The position numbers were made by a program, and so were the translations under genes. A DNA stretch of 64,000 nt from Rosistilla oblonga. Lineage in GTDB: Bacteria > Planctomycetota > Planctomycetia > Pirellulales > Pirellulaceae. Shown here one piece after another: positions 37,693 to 47,240 of the stretch. The stretch's first letter is position 1. Each line of letters opens with the position of its first letter. The notes under the pieces are model-generated. The model searched no databases, was not told where the DNA came from, and saw only the letters and a program-made list of their open reading frames with translations. The stretch lies in contig NZ_CP036292.1 of NCBI RefSeq assembly GCF_007751715.1, positions 5,711,339 to 5,775,338 on the forward strand. Reading direction: 5' to 3'.

Positions 37693-38007
37693 ATGGCTCA
37701 TTACGACGACTTGGACAACAAGCAGATCTACGCTTACAGCGCGATTTTTGTCGTTGGCACCGTGATCACGATCTTCTTCGTGTCGATCATCTTCCATTGG
37801 ATGGATAACGGTGAGCAGACGCGAAAGATGCTCGAAACCGAATACAACCAGTTCAATCAGATCCTGGCTGAACAAACCGAAAGCTTGAACGAATTTGTGG
37901 TTGTCGATCCTGTTACCGGACGGTTCGGTATCCCGATCGAAAACGCCATCGATTCGGCGCTCAAGCAAGAGAAGAAATCCGATGAAGGAACCCGTGACGA
38001 AGCCTAA
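37693..38007 (+). CDS. Small single-helix membrane protein in the ACIII/caa3 locus
   Basis: 104 residues. One transmembrane helix (YAYSAIFVVGTVITIFFVSI) near the N-terminus is followed by an acidic helical domain (ETEYNQFNQILAEQTESLNE) and a conserved-looking VVVDPVTGRFGIPIENAIDS segment. No family name is known to me, but the position between actF and SCO and the 26-base overlap with SCO suggest a structural or assembly subunit of the ACIII-oxidase supercomplex. Confidence 0.75.
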   Translation: MAHYDDLDNKQIYAYSAIFVVGTVITIFFVSIIFHWMDNGEQTRKMLETEYNQFNQILAEQTESLNEFVVVDPVTGRFGIPIENAIDSALKQEKKSDEGTRDEA

Positions 38008-38893
38008 AAGACTGCCGTTGGCAATCTACTGTCTCGCCGCGATCTGTTGTTTATTCACAGATCAGCCTGCGGTTGGACAATTGATTAAGGACCTTCCAGC
38101 AAGCGTCCAAGAGGTCGGTGTCGAGCAAAGACTTGGCGAGACGCTGCCGCTGAACACCGTGTTCTTCGACGAACGCGGACAAAAGGTTCGCTTGAACCAG
38201 TTTTTTGACGGCCAACGACCCGTGTTGGTGACGCTCAATTACAGCGACTGCCCGATGTTGTGCAGCTTGCAATTGAACAAACTTGTCACCGCCTTGGACG
38301 AACTGGATTTGGAAGTCGGCAAAGACTTTCAGATCGTCACGATCAGCATCGATCCCAAAGAGACGCCTTTTAAGGCGCGAGAAACAAAGTCGAAGTACGT
38401 AAACATATTGCCTCGTGAAGGAGTTGCTGACGGCTGGCACTTCTTAACTGGCAACCAAGATTCCATTACAAAAGTTGCCGACGCGATCGGGTTTCGATAC
38501 AAGTTCATCCCCGAGACCGGGCAATACAGCCACGCTGCAATGCTTGCCTTCTGCACTCCCGAAGGCATGATCAGCAGCTACCTATTACTGATCGATTACC
38601 CGGCGGACCAGGTCAAACTGGGCCTGCTGGCTGCTGGAGGCGGAAACATCGGCTCGTTGGTCGATAACTTCGTTTTGTATTGTTCTGTCTACAATCCTTT
38701 GGAAGGCAGCTATACCGCCAGCGCCTGGAAGATCATGCGGTTGAGCGCAGCGGCCACGGTCCTGCTGCTGTTGATCGGATTAGTTCCCTATTGGCTCGGA
38801 CGACGCAAGACGTCGGCAGACCTCAGCAATCACGAATTACCTAACCAATCGCGAATGAACGTCCAGCAGAACGCTGCACACCATTCTCAATAG
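37982..38893 (+). CDS. sco: SCO1/SenC/PrrC copper chaperone
   Basis: 303 residues: signal peptide/anchor (about 12-32), thioredoxin-fold domain with the copper ligands in LNYSDCPMLCSLQLNKLV and His in GQYSHAAMLAF, and a C-terminal helix (AAATVLLLLIGLVPYWLG). SCO proteins deliver copper to the CuA site of cytochrome oxidase subunit II, encoded directly downstream. The ATG at 37982 overlaps the end of the preceding gene by 26 bases. The extra C-terminal helix is typical of SCO proteins found in ACIII loci. Confidence 0.9.
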   Translation: MKEPVTKPKRLPLAIYCLAAICCLFTDQPAVGQLIKDLPASVQEVGVEQRLGETLPLNTVFFDERGQKVRLNQFFDGQRPVLVTLNYSDCPMLCSLQLNKLVTALDELDLEVGKDFQIVTISIDPKETPFKARETKSKYVNILPREGVADGWHFLTGNQDSITKVADAIGFRYKFIPETGQYSHAAMLAFCTPEGMISSYLLLIDYPADQVKLGLLAAGGGNIGSLVDNFVLYCSVYNPLEGSYTASAWKIMRLSAAATVLLLLIGLVPYWLGRRKTSADLSNHELPNQSRMNVQQNAAHHSQ

Positions 38894-38905
38894 AGTTTCA
38901 AACTG

Positions 38906-39961
38906 ATGCAAACATTAAAGAACCTCTCGTTCGTCCTCGCCGACGTCTCCGACGGTTTTTGGTTCCCCAAAACCGCGTCGAACTTCGCCACGGAAGTCGA
39001 CTTCATGTACAAGGCGATCCTGTGGATCAGCGTCGCGTTTTTCGTGCCGATGATGATCTACATGGGTTGGGCGGCGTTCAAGTTCCAAAAGCCCAAGGGT
39101 GAAAAAGCCGAAGGCAAAGCAACGCACAACACCGCGCTGGAATTGGCTTGGTCGGTCGGCCCCTGCTTCCTGCTGATCTGGATGTTCTATCGCGGTAGCG
39201 TCGGATATCTGGACATGCGGCAACCGCCAAGCGATGCCCGTGAAGTCCAAGTCACCGCGCAAAAATGGTCGTGGTTGTTCGATTACGGCAGCGGGATCAT
39301 GAATCCCGAACTGCACGTCGTCAAAGACCAACCGACCAAATTGATCATGCGATCCAAGGATGTTTTGCACGCGATGTACATCCCTGCGTTTCGCGTCAAA
39401 CGCGACATCGTTCCAGGCCGGTACAACACGCTTTGGTTCACGCCAACGATCGGCACGGAATCGTTGACCGACGATGAGATGCAGTGGAAGAGCGATGATC
39501 CAGAAGAAGCTGGGAACATCTTGAACCAAGGCAAATACTTCGACTTCTACTGTGCGGAGTATTGCGGCAAAGATCACTCGATGATGCAGGGCAAGATTGT
39601 CGTCCACGAGACCCAAGACGAATACGACGCTTGGTTGGAATCGGCAAACCGCCGTCCCGACGATCAGACCCCCGAACAATACGGCGAGTTCCTTTATGCG
39701 ACCCGCGGCTGCAAAGGTTGCCATTCGGCCGACGGGACCGCCGGTCAATGCCCAACGTTCTTGAACAGCTTCGGCGCCGAACACGAGATGGTTGACGGCA
39801 GCAAGGTTTCGGTCGACGAAAACTACATTCGCGAATCGATCCTGAACCCGAAGGCCAAGGTGGTTAAAGGTTATCCGCCGGTAATGCCGTCGTTCCAAGG
39901 CCAGCTGAACGACGACCAGATCGACTCCTTGGTCGCTTATATCAAGTCACTGAAAAAGTAA
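38906..39961 (+). CDS. ctaC: caa3 cytochrome c oxidase subunit II with fused cytochrome c
   Basis: 351 residues: two membrane helices (about 35-100), a cupredoxin domain with CuA ligands His in DVLHAMYIPAF, and CAEYCGKDHSMM, then a C-terminal cytochrome c domain with CKGCH (about 275) and distal Met in PPVMPSFQGQL. The fused haem c defines a caa3-type enzyme that accepts electrons from ACIII. It is 12 bases after SCO. Confidence 0.95.
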   Translation: MQTLKNLSFVLADVSDGFWFPKTASNFATEVDFMYKAILWISVAFFVPMMIYMGWAAFKFQKPKGEKAEGKATHNTALELAWSVGPCFLLIWMFYRGSVGYLDMRQPPSDAREVQVTAQKWSWLFDYGSGIMNPELHVVKDQPTKLIMRSKDVLHAMYIPAFRVKRDIVPGRYNTLWFTPTIGTESLTDDEMQWKSDDPEEAGNILNQGKYFDFYCAEYCGKDHSMMQGKIVVHETQDEYDAWLESANRRPDDQTPEQYGEFLYATRGCKGCHSADGTAGQCPTFLNSFGAEHEMVDGSKVSVDENYIRESILNPKAKVVKGYPPVMPSFQGQLNDDQIDSLVAYIKSLKK

Positions 39962-40066
39962 GTTGGAGAAACGACCAGCAGACGCCATCAAGCAATGCGT
40001 CGTGCGGGTTTCTTCGGTTCCGATTAACAATCACATACACCACGTTTGAAAAATGAGGACATGAGC

Positions 40067-41779
40067 ATGTCAAGCGCAGCTACTGCAGACCATGCGTCCG
40101 ACGACAATTATCTGACCAATACCAAAGGCATCATGTCTTGGATCGTCACACTCGACCACAAACGCATCGGGTTGATGTATTTGATTGGTGTGATGGTCAG
40201 CTTTGCCCTCGGGGGAACGCTGGCGTTGGTCCTGCGTGCTCACCTGTACAATCCGCAGGGCAGCTTCCTGTCTAACGACGCCTACAACCAGGTGTTCACG
40301 TTGCACGGTGCGGTGATGATCTTCCTGTTCATCATCCCAAGTATTCCGGCGGCGTTGGGGAACTTCCTGGTCCCTGTCATGCTGGGTGCAAAAGACGTTG
40401 CCTTCCCGCGATTGAACCTCAGTAGTTTCTACCTGTGGGCCGCGGGTGCGTTGTTCTTCCTGTTTGCACTTTGCACCACGGGCCTCGACACCGGGTGGAC
40501 TTTCTACACACCTTACAGCACCACGACATCGACCTCGGTGATCGCGGCCACGATGGGTGCGTTTATCCTCGGGTTCAGTTCGATCTTCACAGGTTTGAAC
40601 TTCATCGTCACCGTTAACACGATGCGTCCGCCGGGAATGACTTGGTTCAAGATGCCGTTGTTCTTGTGGGCTATCTACTCGACAGCTGTCATCCAAGTCC
40701 TGGCCACCCCCGTTCTTGGAATCACGCTGTTGCTGTTGATCTGCGAACGCTTGATGCACATCGGTATTTTTGATCCGGCGTTTAACGGCGATCCCGTCGC
40801 GTTCCAGCACTTCTTCTGGTTCTACAGCCATCCCGCTGTATACATCATGATTCTGCCCGCCTTTGGCGTGATCAGCGAATTGATGAGCGTTCACTGCCAC
40901 AAGAGCATCTTCGGTTACCGCTTTATCGCGTTGAGTTCGATCGCGATCGCACTGTTGAGCTTCTTGGTCTGGGGACACCACATGTTCACCAGCGGCATGT
41001 CCGAGATCACCACGATTATCTTTAGTGCGTTGACGTTTACCGTTTCGGTACCGTCGGCGATTAAGGTCTTCAACTGGTTGGCCACGATGTACAAGGGCTC
41101 GATCAGCCTGACGACTCCGATGTGTTACGCATTGGCCTTCATGTTCTTGTTCACTATCGGCGGTCTGACCGGACTGTTCTTGGGAACCCTGACCACCGAC
41201 CTGCACCTACACGACACCTACTTTGTTGTCTCCCACTTTCACTATGTGATGATGGGCGGAACCTTGGTCGCGTTCTTGGGCGGACTGTTCCACTGGTGGC
41301 CGAAGATGACCGGCAAGATGTTCAACGAGACCTGGGGTCGTATCTCCGCAGCGATCGTATTCATCGGATTCAACCTGACCTTCCTGCCTCAGTTTGTACT
41401 GGGCAGCCGCGGCATGCCTCGCCGTTACGCCACGTACGATCCCGAGTTCACCGGTTTGCACCGCATGTCGACCGTGGGTGCGTTCACCTTGGGACTTGGC
41501 CTGTTGGTCGCTTTGATCGTGCTTCTGCACTCGCTGTATCGCGGCAAGAAGGCACCACGCAATCCTTGGGGTGGTGCAACCTTGGAATGGCGATGTTCGA
41601 GCCCTCCACCTTATTACAACTTCGAACGTCCACCGGTCGTTGGAAACCCATATTACTTCGGCGACATTGAATATGACGCGAAGTCCGATGACTATGTGTT
41701 TACCGAACCAGAGCGTGAAGTGGTTCCGCAGACTCCCGATCCTGCTCCACAGCATGCCGAGTCGAAGAAAGACGCTTAA
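40067..41779 (+). CDS. ctaD: caa3 cytochrome c oxidase subunit I, A2 type
   Basis: 570 residues with twelve helices and the haem-copper ligands: [36 protein letters not shown], and [14 protein letters not shown]. In the CuB helix the sequence is YSHPAVY in place of GHPEVY, the Tyr-Ser motif known for A2-type oxidases such as those of Rhodothermus and Thermus; the D-channel Glu is absent as expected for that group. The start at ATG 40067 has GAGGA seven bases upstream (40055-40059); 40061 and TTG 40046 are less well placed. Confidence 0.95.
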   Translation: MSSAATADHASDDNYLTNTKGIMSWIVTLDHKRIGLMYLIGVMVSFALGGTLALVLRAHLYNPQGSFLSNDAYNQVFTLHGAVMIFLFIIPSIPAALGNFLVPVMLGAKDVAFPRLNLSSFYLWAAGALFFLFALCTTGLDTGWTFYTPYSTTTSTSVIAATMGAFILGFSSIFTGLNFIVTVNTMRPPGMTWFKMPLFLWAIYSTAVIQVLATPVLGITLLLLICERLMHIGIFDPAFNGDPVAFQHFFWFYSHPAVYIMILPAFGVISELMSVHCHKSIFGYRFIALSSIAIALLSFLVWGHHMFTSGMSEITTIIFSALTFTVSVPSAIKVFNWLATMYKGSISLTTPMCYALAFMFLFTIGGLTGLFLGTLTTDLHLHDTYFVVSHFHYVMMGGTLVAFLGGLFHWWPKMTGKMFNETWGRISAAIVFIGFNLTFLPQFVLGSRGMPRRYATYDPEFTGLHRMSTVGAFTLGLGLLVALIVLLHSLYRGKKAPRNPWGGATLEWRCSSPPPYYNFERPPVVGNPYYFGDIEYDAKSDDYVFTEPEREVVPQTPDPAPQHAESKKDA

Positions 41780-41900
41780 CGAAGCGATCGTTTTGAATTG
41801 AAGATCAGCGAGTCGAGCTTGGAACCATATTCGACAGCCCCCTCCAGCTCGACTCACCAAATCAGTTTCCACCTAACACTAGAAAAAGAACGGCCAGCCA

Positions 41901-43058
41901 ATGGCAACCGCTGAAATCGATCAACACGGCCACGCTCATGACGAGCATGAACACCCGTCGTTCCTGGCGCACCACTTCGAAACTCCCGAACAACAATACG
42001 ATTCGGGCAAGCTTGGAATGTGGTTGTTCCTGGTCACTGAAATTCTATTTTTCAGTGGACTGTTCTGCGCCTACGCGATCTATCGCTCGCTGCGTCCAGA
42101 GGTCTACACCTACTGCAGCCAGTTCCTCAACACGGAACTGGGAGCGATCAACACCGGGGTGCTGCTGTTCAGCAGTTTGACCATGGCGTGGGCCGTCCGC
42201 GCAGCTCAACTGGAACAACACAAAACGACAGTCGGTATGCTGGCCGCAACGATCAGCTGTGCGATGATCTTTTTGGGTGTCAAAGCTGTCGAGTACTCGC
42301 ATAAGTTTGATCTCGGCCTGCTGCCTGCCGGCTTCTATCACTACGATCCCGCGGCTCCACACCATGAAGGCCTATCGCATTATCTGGTCGCCTTATGTGT
42401 CGTACCAGCAATCGTGTTGGCTGGTATGATCTGCCTGTTGGCATACTCCAAGATCGTTGGCAACGTCTTCCTAACCAAATGTGCGATGCCACTGGTTGTT
42501 GCAGCTGCATGTTTCTTCGTTGGTGTTGGTCTGGGTACGGTCCTCGAGAACCGCGCTGCCGCCAAAGCCGCTGTAGCTCACGCTGCGGATTCCCATTCGG
42601 ATGCGACGCATGAGGAAACTTCGCTAGAAGCCGACGTCGCCGCTGCCAAAGAGATCACGACAACTGCCGAGTCTTCGGTGCTTGGAATGCTGGCCACCGA
42701 CGCAACGAACACCGGCGTCCGAGCGGAACTGGAAGCTCTGCAAGCTCAAGACTTGATGGCAACCGGTGAGTTCATCGAAGACTTCAGCGGTGAGGATCCG
42801 TTCTACGATCGCCCCGAATTGGATGTGAATTCGAACTCGTTGGCCGGTGTGTTTTTCAGCATCTACTACTGCATGACCGGCTTGCACGCGATTCACATTA
42901 TCATCGGTATCGGCGTCTTGGTCTGGTTGTTGGTCCGTGCGGTTCGACAAGACTTCTGCAGTCAGTACTTTGGCCCAGTCGATTACGTTGGCCTGTATTG
43001 GCACATCGTCGACCTTATCTGGATCTACCTGTTCCCGCTGCTGTATCTGATCGGCTAA
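41901..43058 (+). CDS. ctaE: Cytochrome c oxidase subunit III with a large internal insertion
   Basis: 385 residues; many bacterial subunits III of this type are near 200-280. The core helices are normal (LGMWLFLVTEILFFSGLFCA, NTGVLLFSSLTMAWAVRAAQ, YYCMTGLHAIHIIIGIGVLV, YVGLYWHIVDLIWIYLFPLL). Between the third and penultimate helices an added part (about residues 160-305) holds two extra helices (ALCVVPAIVLAGMICLLAYS and PLVVAAACFFVGVGLGTVL) and an acidic soluble loop of about 90 residues. The His-rich N-terminus (HGHAHDEHEH) is common in the family. It lacks its own redox centre. Confidence 0.9.
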   Translation: MATAEIDQHGHAHDEHEHPSFLAHHFETPEQQYDSGKLGMWLFLVTEILFFSGLFCAYAIYRSLRPEVYTYCSQFLNTELGAINTGVLLFSSLTMAWAVRAAQLEQHKTTVGMLAATISCAMIFLGVKAVEYSHKFDLGLLPAGFYHYDPAAPHHEGLSHYLVALCVVPAIVLAGMICLLAYSKIVGNVFLTKCAMPLVVAAACFFVGVGLGTVLENRAAAKAAVAHAADSHSDATHEETSLEADVAAAKEITTTAESSVLGMLATDATNTGVRAELEALQAQDLMATGEFIEDFSGEDPFYDRPELDVNSNSLAGVFFSIYYCMTGLHAIHIIIGIGVLVWLLVRAVRQDFCSQYFGPVDYVGLYWHIVDLIWIYLFPLLYLIG

Positions 43059-43129
43059 GCGACGAACCGAAATCCGACACATCCCATCACTTGATATTCC
43101 GTTTCGTTTAAAAGATAGGCGTTCTAAAA

Positions 43130-43477
43130 ATGAGTTCACACAGCGAACACGATGACGGCGAATTTGCACATCCAATGCCGATCTGGATGTTGTTGGCCGT
43201 ATTTTTCGCGCTCACCGCGCTGACGTTCATTACCGTCTTTCAGGCGAGTCTCCATCTCGGCAACTGGGAGATCTGGATCGCGATGACGATCGCTTCGGTC
43301 AAAGCGACTCTAGTGATGGCGTTCTTCATGCACATGTTGTGGGACAAGCCGTTTAACATTCTGATGTTCCTCAGCTCGTTCCTGTTCGTGACTTTGTTCG
43401 TCAGCTTCCTGCTGATGGACACGCACGCTTACAACCACAACGTGATCGTTAAACCAGTTGGCGAAGTCGTTCAGTAG
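43130..43477 (+). CDS. ctaF: Cytochrome c oxidase subunit IV (prokaryotic type)
   Basis: 115 residues with three helices: PIWMLLAVFFALTALTFITV, IWIAMTIASVKATLVMAFFM and FNILMFLSSFLFVTLFVSFL. The HMLWDKPFN loop is typical. It is the last gene of the ACIII-caa3 cluster and is followed by an intrinsic terminator. Confidence 0.9.
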   Translation: MSSHSEHDDGEFAHPMPIWMLLAVFFALTALTFITVFQASLHLGNWEIWIAMTIASVKATLVMAFFMHMLWDKPFNILMFLSSFLFVTLFVSFLLMDTHAYNHNVIVKPVGEVVQ

Positions 43478-43521
43478 CCGTCGAATCGACGACTCTTCTG
43501 CTGCGACCACGCAATACGCTC

Positions 43522-43552
43522 AACCGCGTCTCCACAAGAGACGCGGTTTTTT
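43522..43552 (+). terminator. Intrinsic terminator of the ACIII-caa3 cluster
   Basis: An 11-bp perfect stem AACCGCGTCTC / GAGACGCGGTT with a five-base loop runs into six T. It lies 45 bases after ctaF. Confidence 0.95.
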
Positions 43553-43864
43553 CGTTCGATCTCAGGTTCGATCTTTTTCCTGAATCAGACGGCCTGAATT
43601 CACCGCCTAAGCTCCTCCATTTCCGCCTATTGGCTTCGCTCCCATCAAAGTAGCCCGGCGGCCTGAGGTCATCCCCGCTGGCTTAACAGCAAGCAAGCGA
43701 GCACGGCTCGAAGATCATCCGCACTCGTCGACGCGAAACCGAGCAAGCACGTCTTACGTTGAAGAGTGTTCAACATGGAAGAGCGTGCAACCTGGAAGAG
43801 AGACTGCTTCGCATGAGCGATTTCGGCGAAGGAATCGCAGCCTATGGTCAGAAGGTACAGACAT
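43553..43864. other. Convergent intergenic region
   Basis: Between the oxidase terminator and the terminator of the coiled-coil gene. No supported gene; a minus frame of 70 codons (43669-43881) overlaps the terminator and is rejected. Confidence 0.5.
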
Positions 43865-43895
43865 AAAAAACGGCTGGTCAATAGACCAACCGTTC
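43865..43895 (-). terminator. Intrinsic terminator of the coiled-coil protein gene
   Basis: On the minus strand AACGGTTGGTC and GACCAGCCGTT form a stem (one mismatch) around TATT, followed by a T run. It lies about 65 bases after the stop codon at 43959. Confidence 0.85.
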
Positions 43896-43958
43896 GCTTC
43901 TGTTGCTGTGAGAGGAGATGACAATTCTCCTCGCTTCAGATCCTGTATTTCAGAACGC

Positions 43959-44828
43959 TTACTTGTCGCTCTTCTCGTCAGCAGGCTTGGCTTCCGCGGC
44001 TTCTTTTGCCTTGGCAGCAGCAGCTTCCGCTTCTTGTTTGGCTTTTGCTTCAGCAGCTTTTTTAGCTTCCGCTTCTTGCTTGGCCTTTGCTTCAGCGGCT
44101 TTCTTAGCTTCGGCTTCTTGCTTCGCCTTTGCTTCGGCGGCCTTCTTAGCCTCGGCTTCCTTCTTCGCCTTTACTTCCGCTTCCATCTTTGCTTTTTTGG
44201 CTTCGGCTTCTTTTTTAGCCTTCTCTTCAGCAGCCTTCTTCGCCTTCATGGCTTCTTCGTCGCGTTTCGCCTTGGCTTGTTCGCGTCGCTTCTTCTCTTC
44301 TTCCTTGCGTTTGTTCTCTTCAGCGATCTGCTTGCTCAGCTCGGCGTTTTTGCTGGTCAGCTGTTCCACTTTCTTGCTGGTATCGGCCAGCTGTTGCTTC
44401 ACTTTCGCAAGAGCTTGTTCGTTTGCTTTTGTCGCGGCAGCCATCGCGGCTTTAGACTCTTTTAGTGCCTTCTCAGCGGCTTCGGCACGCTTGGTCTCTT
44501 TCAGCGAGTCGGCGATCAGTTGTTCCATTCGCGACTTCTGGGTGCCGACCAAAGTTTCGGCTTGCTCCAATGCTTGACTGGTTTCCGCAGCAGCGGTTTT
44601 CAGCTCAGCGACCTCTTTCCGAAGCGCGACCAATTCGGTCGTCAACAGGATGTTCAATTCGCTTGGGTTGTCATGAACGATGTTCGAAGAGGACGAACTG
44701 CAGCCCGACACAACGGATACGGGTTGCGAACAACCGCATCCGACGCGAGGCGCACAAGGGCCTTTGGCACTGCTCGTTTGAATCGTCATGGTCGCCAGAG
44801 CGACGGTGTACATTGCTTTTTTAATCAT
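43959..44828 (-). CDS. Secreted Lys/Ala/Glu-rich coiled-coil protein (TolA-like composition)
   Basis: 289 residues. A signal peptide (MIKKAMYTVALATMTIQTSS) is followed by a short Cys/Ser-rich part (CAPRVGCGCSQPVSVVSGC), then a long helix of heptads from about residue 55, and a C-terminal run of near-identical 16-residue units (KKEAEAKKAAEAKAKQ). The composition recalls TolA domain II, so a periplasm-spanning or surface role is possible, but no known binding domain is visible. The ATG at 44828 has GGAG eight bases upstream; the frame continues upstream to 45002 without signal-like sequence. The gene is monocistronic with its own terminator. Confidence 0.8.
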   Translation of the reverse strand: MIKKAMYTVALATMTIQTSSAKGPCAPRVGCGCSQPVSVVSGCSSSSSNIVHDNPSELNILLTTELVALRKEVAELKTAAAETSQALEQAETLVGTQKSRMEQLIADSLKETKRAEAAEKALKESKAAMAAATKANEQALAKVKQQLADTSKKVEQLTSKNAELSKQIAEENKRKEEEKKRREQAKAKRDEEAMKAKKAAEEKAKKEAEAKKAKMEAEVKAKKEAEAKKAAEAKAKQEAEAKKAAEAKAKQEAEAKKAAEAKAKQEAEAAAAKAKEAAEAKPADEKSDK

Positions 44829-45320
44829 TCTCAATACTCCGCTTTGCCAACGCTGAATCGTTGTTCTTTGTGTGTAAATGCTCCCACGCAACATCGACTG
44901 GGCTGTTCTGCTCGAACCGCTAACGGTCCGACTGGAAGAATGAGAAAACCTATTCCTACGGCTTTCTCCGACGACTGAATTCTTCAGGTGGGAGAGTCGC
45001 ATCCACTATGATCCGAGGGCAGAATCATTGCAAACCCTTAGGCAGCCTTTATCTTGGAAAGACTGGGGCGTCAAATCGGATGATGCAAGCTTTTCCGGCT
45101 GCCCCGATCCTGCCGATATTACAGCCATTTTGAGCCTCAAACCGGTGCTCCCCCAACACCTTCGCCACGTCCAGATTTGGATAGGATCCCGTCCCGCGAG
45201 ATCGCCCCGCTTGAGCGCACCAATCCCCTCGCTGTGGTCCCAGGGCGCTGCGACTTCTGCCCCCTTAGCTCGCGACAGCCGAATCACCAGAGACCAAGTC
45301 GCTTCGGCTACCATCGAGAA
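44829..45320. other. Intergenic region between sulfatase 3' end and coiled-coil gene
   Basis: About 490 bases. It should hold the promoter of the minus-strand coiled-coil gene near 44870-45000. No gene is supported. Confidence 0.5.
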
Positions 45321-46916
45321 TCACTGCGGCTGGCGAGCGGTTTTGCTGAACTCTCGATTTTTGGATTCCCACAGCGCGACCAAACGCTTCAAATCCGCGG
45401 GCTGCCGATCCGCCAAGTCGTGTTGTTCGCTGCGATCGTCCGCCAGGTTGTACAACTCCCACGCCCCTGCTTTTCCAGCCGCGACAACTTTTAAATCCCC
45501 TTGCCGCAAACCGCGATTCCCTTCGTGAGACCACCACAAACACTCGCGGTCCAAAGACTGGTCTTGGCTGAAGAGCGGCAGCAAGCTTTTGCCGGGAGGC
45601 GATGGCGTGGCCGAATCTCTACTCGTCGGCGATGGCTCGACCTCAGCCAATTCCAACAACGTCGCGGCGACGTCGATCACATGCCCTGGCGTATGCCGCA
45701 GCGTTCCGCGGTCGGCGATACCTCCTTCTGGCCAATGGACGATCAACGGCGTGGCGATCCCGCCTTCATGGACCCAGGTCTTGTGACGGCGGAAAGGGGT
45801 ATTGGAGACAGTCGACCAACCGGGGCCCAAGCAGAGATAGGAGTCGGCCGAACCGGGATCCGCTTGCGGATCGTGACCGTCGGCCCGGACCATGATCTCG
45901 GCGCTTGCACCGTTGTCCGACAGGAACAGGATCAACGTCTCTTCAAAGGCGTCCATCGATCGAATCTGATCCAACACGCGTCCCAGTTCCTGATCGATCC
46001 GATCGATCATCGCCGCGTGCACCTCCATCTTGTTCGCCTGAAACGCGCGTTGTTCATCGTTCAACGCCTCCCAGGCCAGCGGCAGGTTAACCTCGCCATC
46101 GCCCAACGTTTCCATCGCTTTGGGAAACGGATAGGGAGGTCCCAGTGTCCGCTCGACATCCGACAGCGCGACCGCGGGAAAGCCCAGTTGCTGTTGCTTG
46201 GCAAAACGTTCGGCGCGTATCTGTTCCCATCCCGATCGATAGCGATCGCGGTACTTGGCGATGTCCTCGGGCAACGCGTGCAGCGGGAAGTGGGGCGCGG
46301 TGAAAGCGAGGTACTGGAAGAACGGCGCGTCGGGATGTTCTTTTGCGTGCTGCTGCAGCGACGCGATCGCATGATCGGCGATCGCCGTCGTTCCATAAAA
46401 CGATGTCCCCTTGGGAACCGCCGGCAGTTTGACATCGTCTTCGTAATGGACCAGCGGATTAAAAAACCGCCCCTGATCCTTCAGGCAATACGAACGGTCG
46501 AACCCACAAGCGATCGGCATCGAATCGATATGCCACTTACCCGAATGATACGATCGATATCCGGCCGGTTGCAGCAACGCGGGCAACAGCGGAGCCCAGG
46601 CGGGTCGCGTGCCGCGGCTCCCGCTCGGTACTCCCGGCACCTGATCGCGGCGGATTTGTTGAGCGTAGTAGCCGGTCAACAGCGAACCGCGAGTCGGCCA
46701 GCATCTTCCCGTGTTGTAGAACTGAGTGAACCGCAGCCCACCGGCGGCCAAAGCGTCCAGATGCGGCGTCGCGATCTCGCTGCCGTAACAGCCCAGATCG
46801 GAATAGCCCAAATCATCAGCCAGCACCAACAAGATGTTAGGCCGGGCGGCGGCAACGATCGGGGCGACCGAGCAGATCAGAAGGCAAAAGGTCCAACGAA
46901 AAAGCAGCGACATCAC
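45321..46916 (-). CDS. Type I sulfatase (arylsulfatase-like)
   Basis: 531 residues. A signal peptide (MMSLLFRWTFCLLICSVAPI) is followed by the alkaline-phosphatase-like sulfatase domain: metal-binding NILLVLADDLGYSDLGCYG, the modification site GRCWPTRGSLLTG (CxPxR, whose Cys becomes formylglycine), GKWHIDS, and LSDNGASAE for the second metal site. It hydrolyses sulfate esters from carbohydrates outside the cytoplasm, as many planctomycete sulfatases acting on algal polysaccharides. A formylglycine-generating enzyme is not in the window. The specific substrate cannot be read from the sequence. Confidence 0.95.
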   Translation of the reverse strand: MMSLLFRWTFCLLICSVAPIVAAARPNILLVLADDLGYSDLGCYGSEIATPHLDALAAGGLRFTQFYNTGRCWPTRGSLLTGYYAQQIRRDQVPGVPSGSRGTRPAWAPLLPALLQPAGYRSYHSGKWHIDSMPIACGFDRSYCLKDQGRFFNPLVHYEDDVKLPAVPKGTSFYGTTAIADHAIASLQQHAKEHPDAPFFQYLAFTAPHFPLHALPEDIAKYRDRYRSGWEQIRAERFAKQQQLGFPAVALSDVERTLGPPYPFPKAMETLGDGEVNLPLAWEALNDEQRAFQANKMEVHAAMIDRIDQELGRVLDQIRSMDAFEETLILFLSDNGASAEIMVRADGHDPQADPGSADSYLCLGPGWSTVSNTPFRRHKTWVHEGGIATPLIVHWPEGGIADRGTLRHTPGHVIDVAATLLELAEVEPSPTSRDSATPSPPGKSLLPLFSQDQSLDRECLWWSHEGNRGLRQGDLKVVAAGKAGAWELYNLADDRSEQHDLADRQPADLKRLVALWESKNREFSKTARQPQ

Positions 46917-47240
46917 ACAACACCTGACAGCAAGCGGAACAAGAGACCGATCCAGAATTAGTGTACCTCAACGTCAGGAGTCGCGCCCCGATGCTGTTCG
47001 CCCCGTTCCCGAAGGGACCGAAGATGGTAGCCGGAGGTCGTCGCGCAGCGGCGCACCTCCGGATTCCAACGGCCATAACGGACAACGCTCCCGAAGGGAT
47101 CGCAGACGTTTGCAATCTGCGACCCCGCCGGGGTCGGCGATCATTCTTGCGATGCGCTCCGGTGGTGTTCGCTACGCTCAAACCACCGGCTACCCTCTGA
47201 AACCGCTCCGCGGTCCGCCAGCACTCGACCCCGGATCGCG
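46917..47240. repeat. Intergenic cluster of hairpins
   Basis: At least four perfect inverted repeats in 160 bases: CCGGAGGT/ACCTCCGG (47031-47062), CGCAGA/TCTGCG (47101-47121), GACCCC/GGGGTC (47121-47135) and CCGGTGGT/ACCACCGG (47159-47189). They follow the PQQ-propeller gene on the minus strand. They lack T runs. No gene is supported here. Confidence 0.6.

Noticed and set aside
43669-43881. 70-codon minus frame between two terminators
   Set aside because: It overlaps the intrinsic terminator at 43865-43895 and shows no motif.
45501-46961. 486-codon plus-strand frame opposite the sulfatase
   Set aside because: Antisense to a sulfatase with the CxPxR site and metal ligands; no domain of its own.
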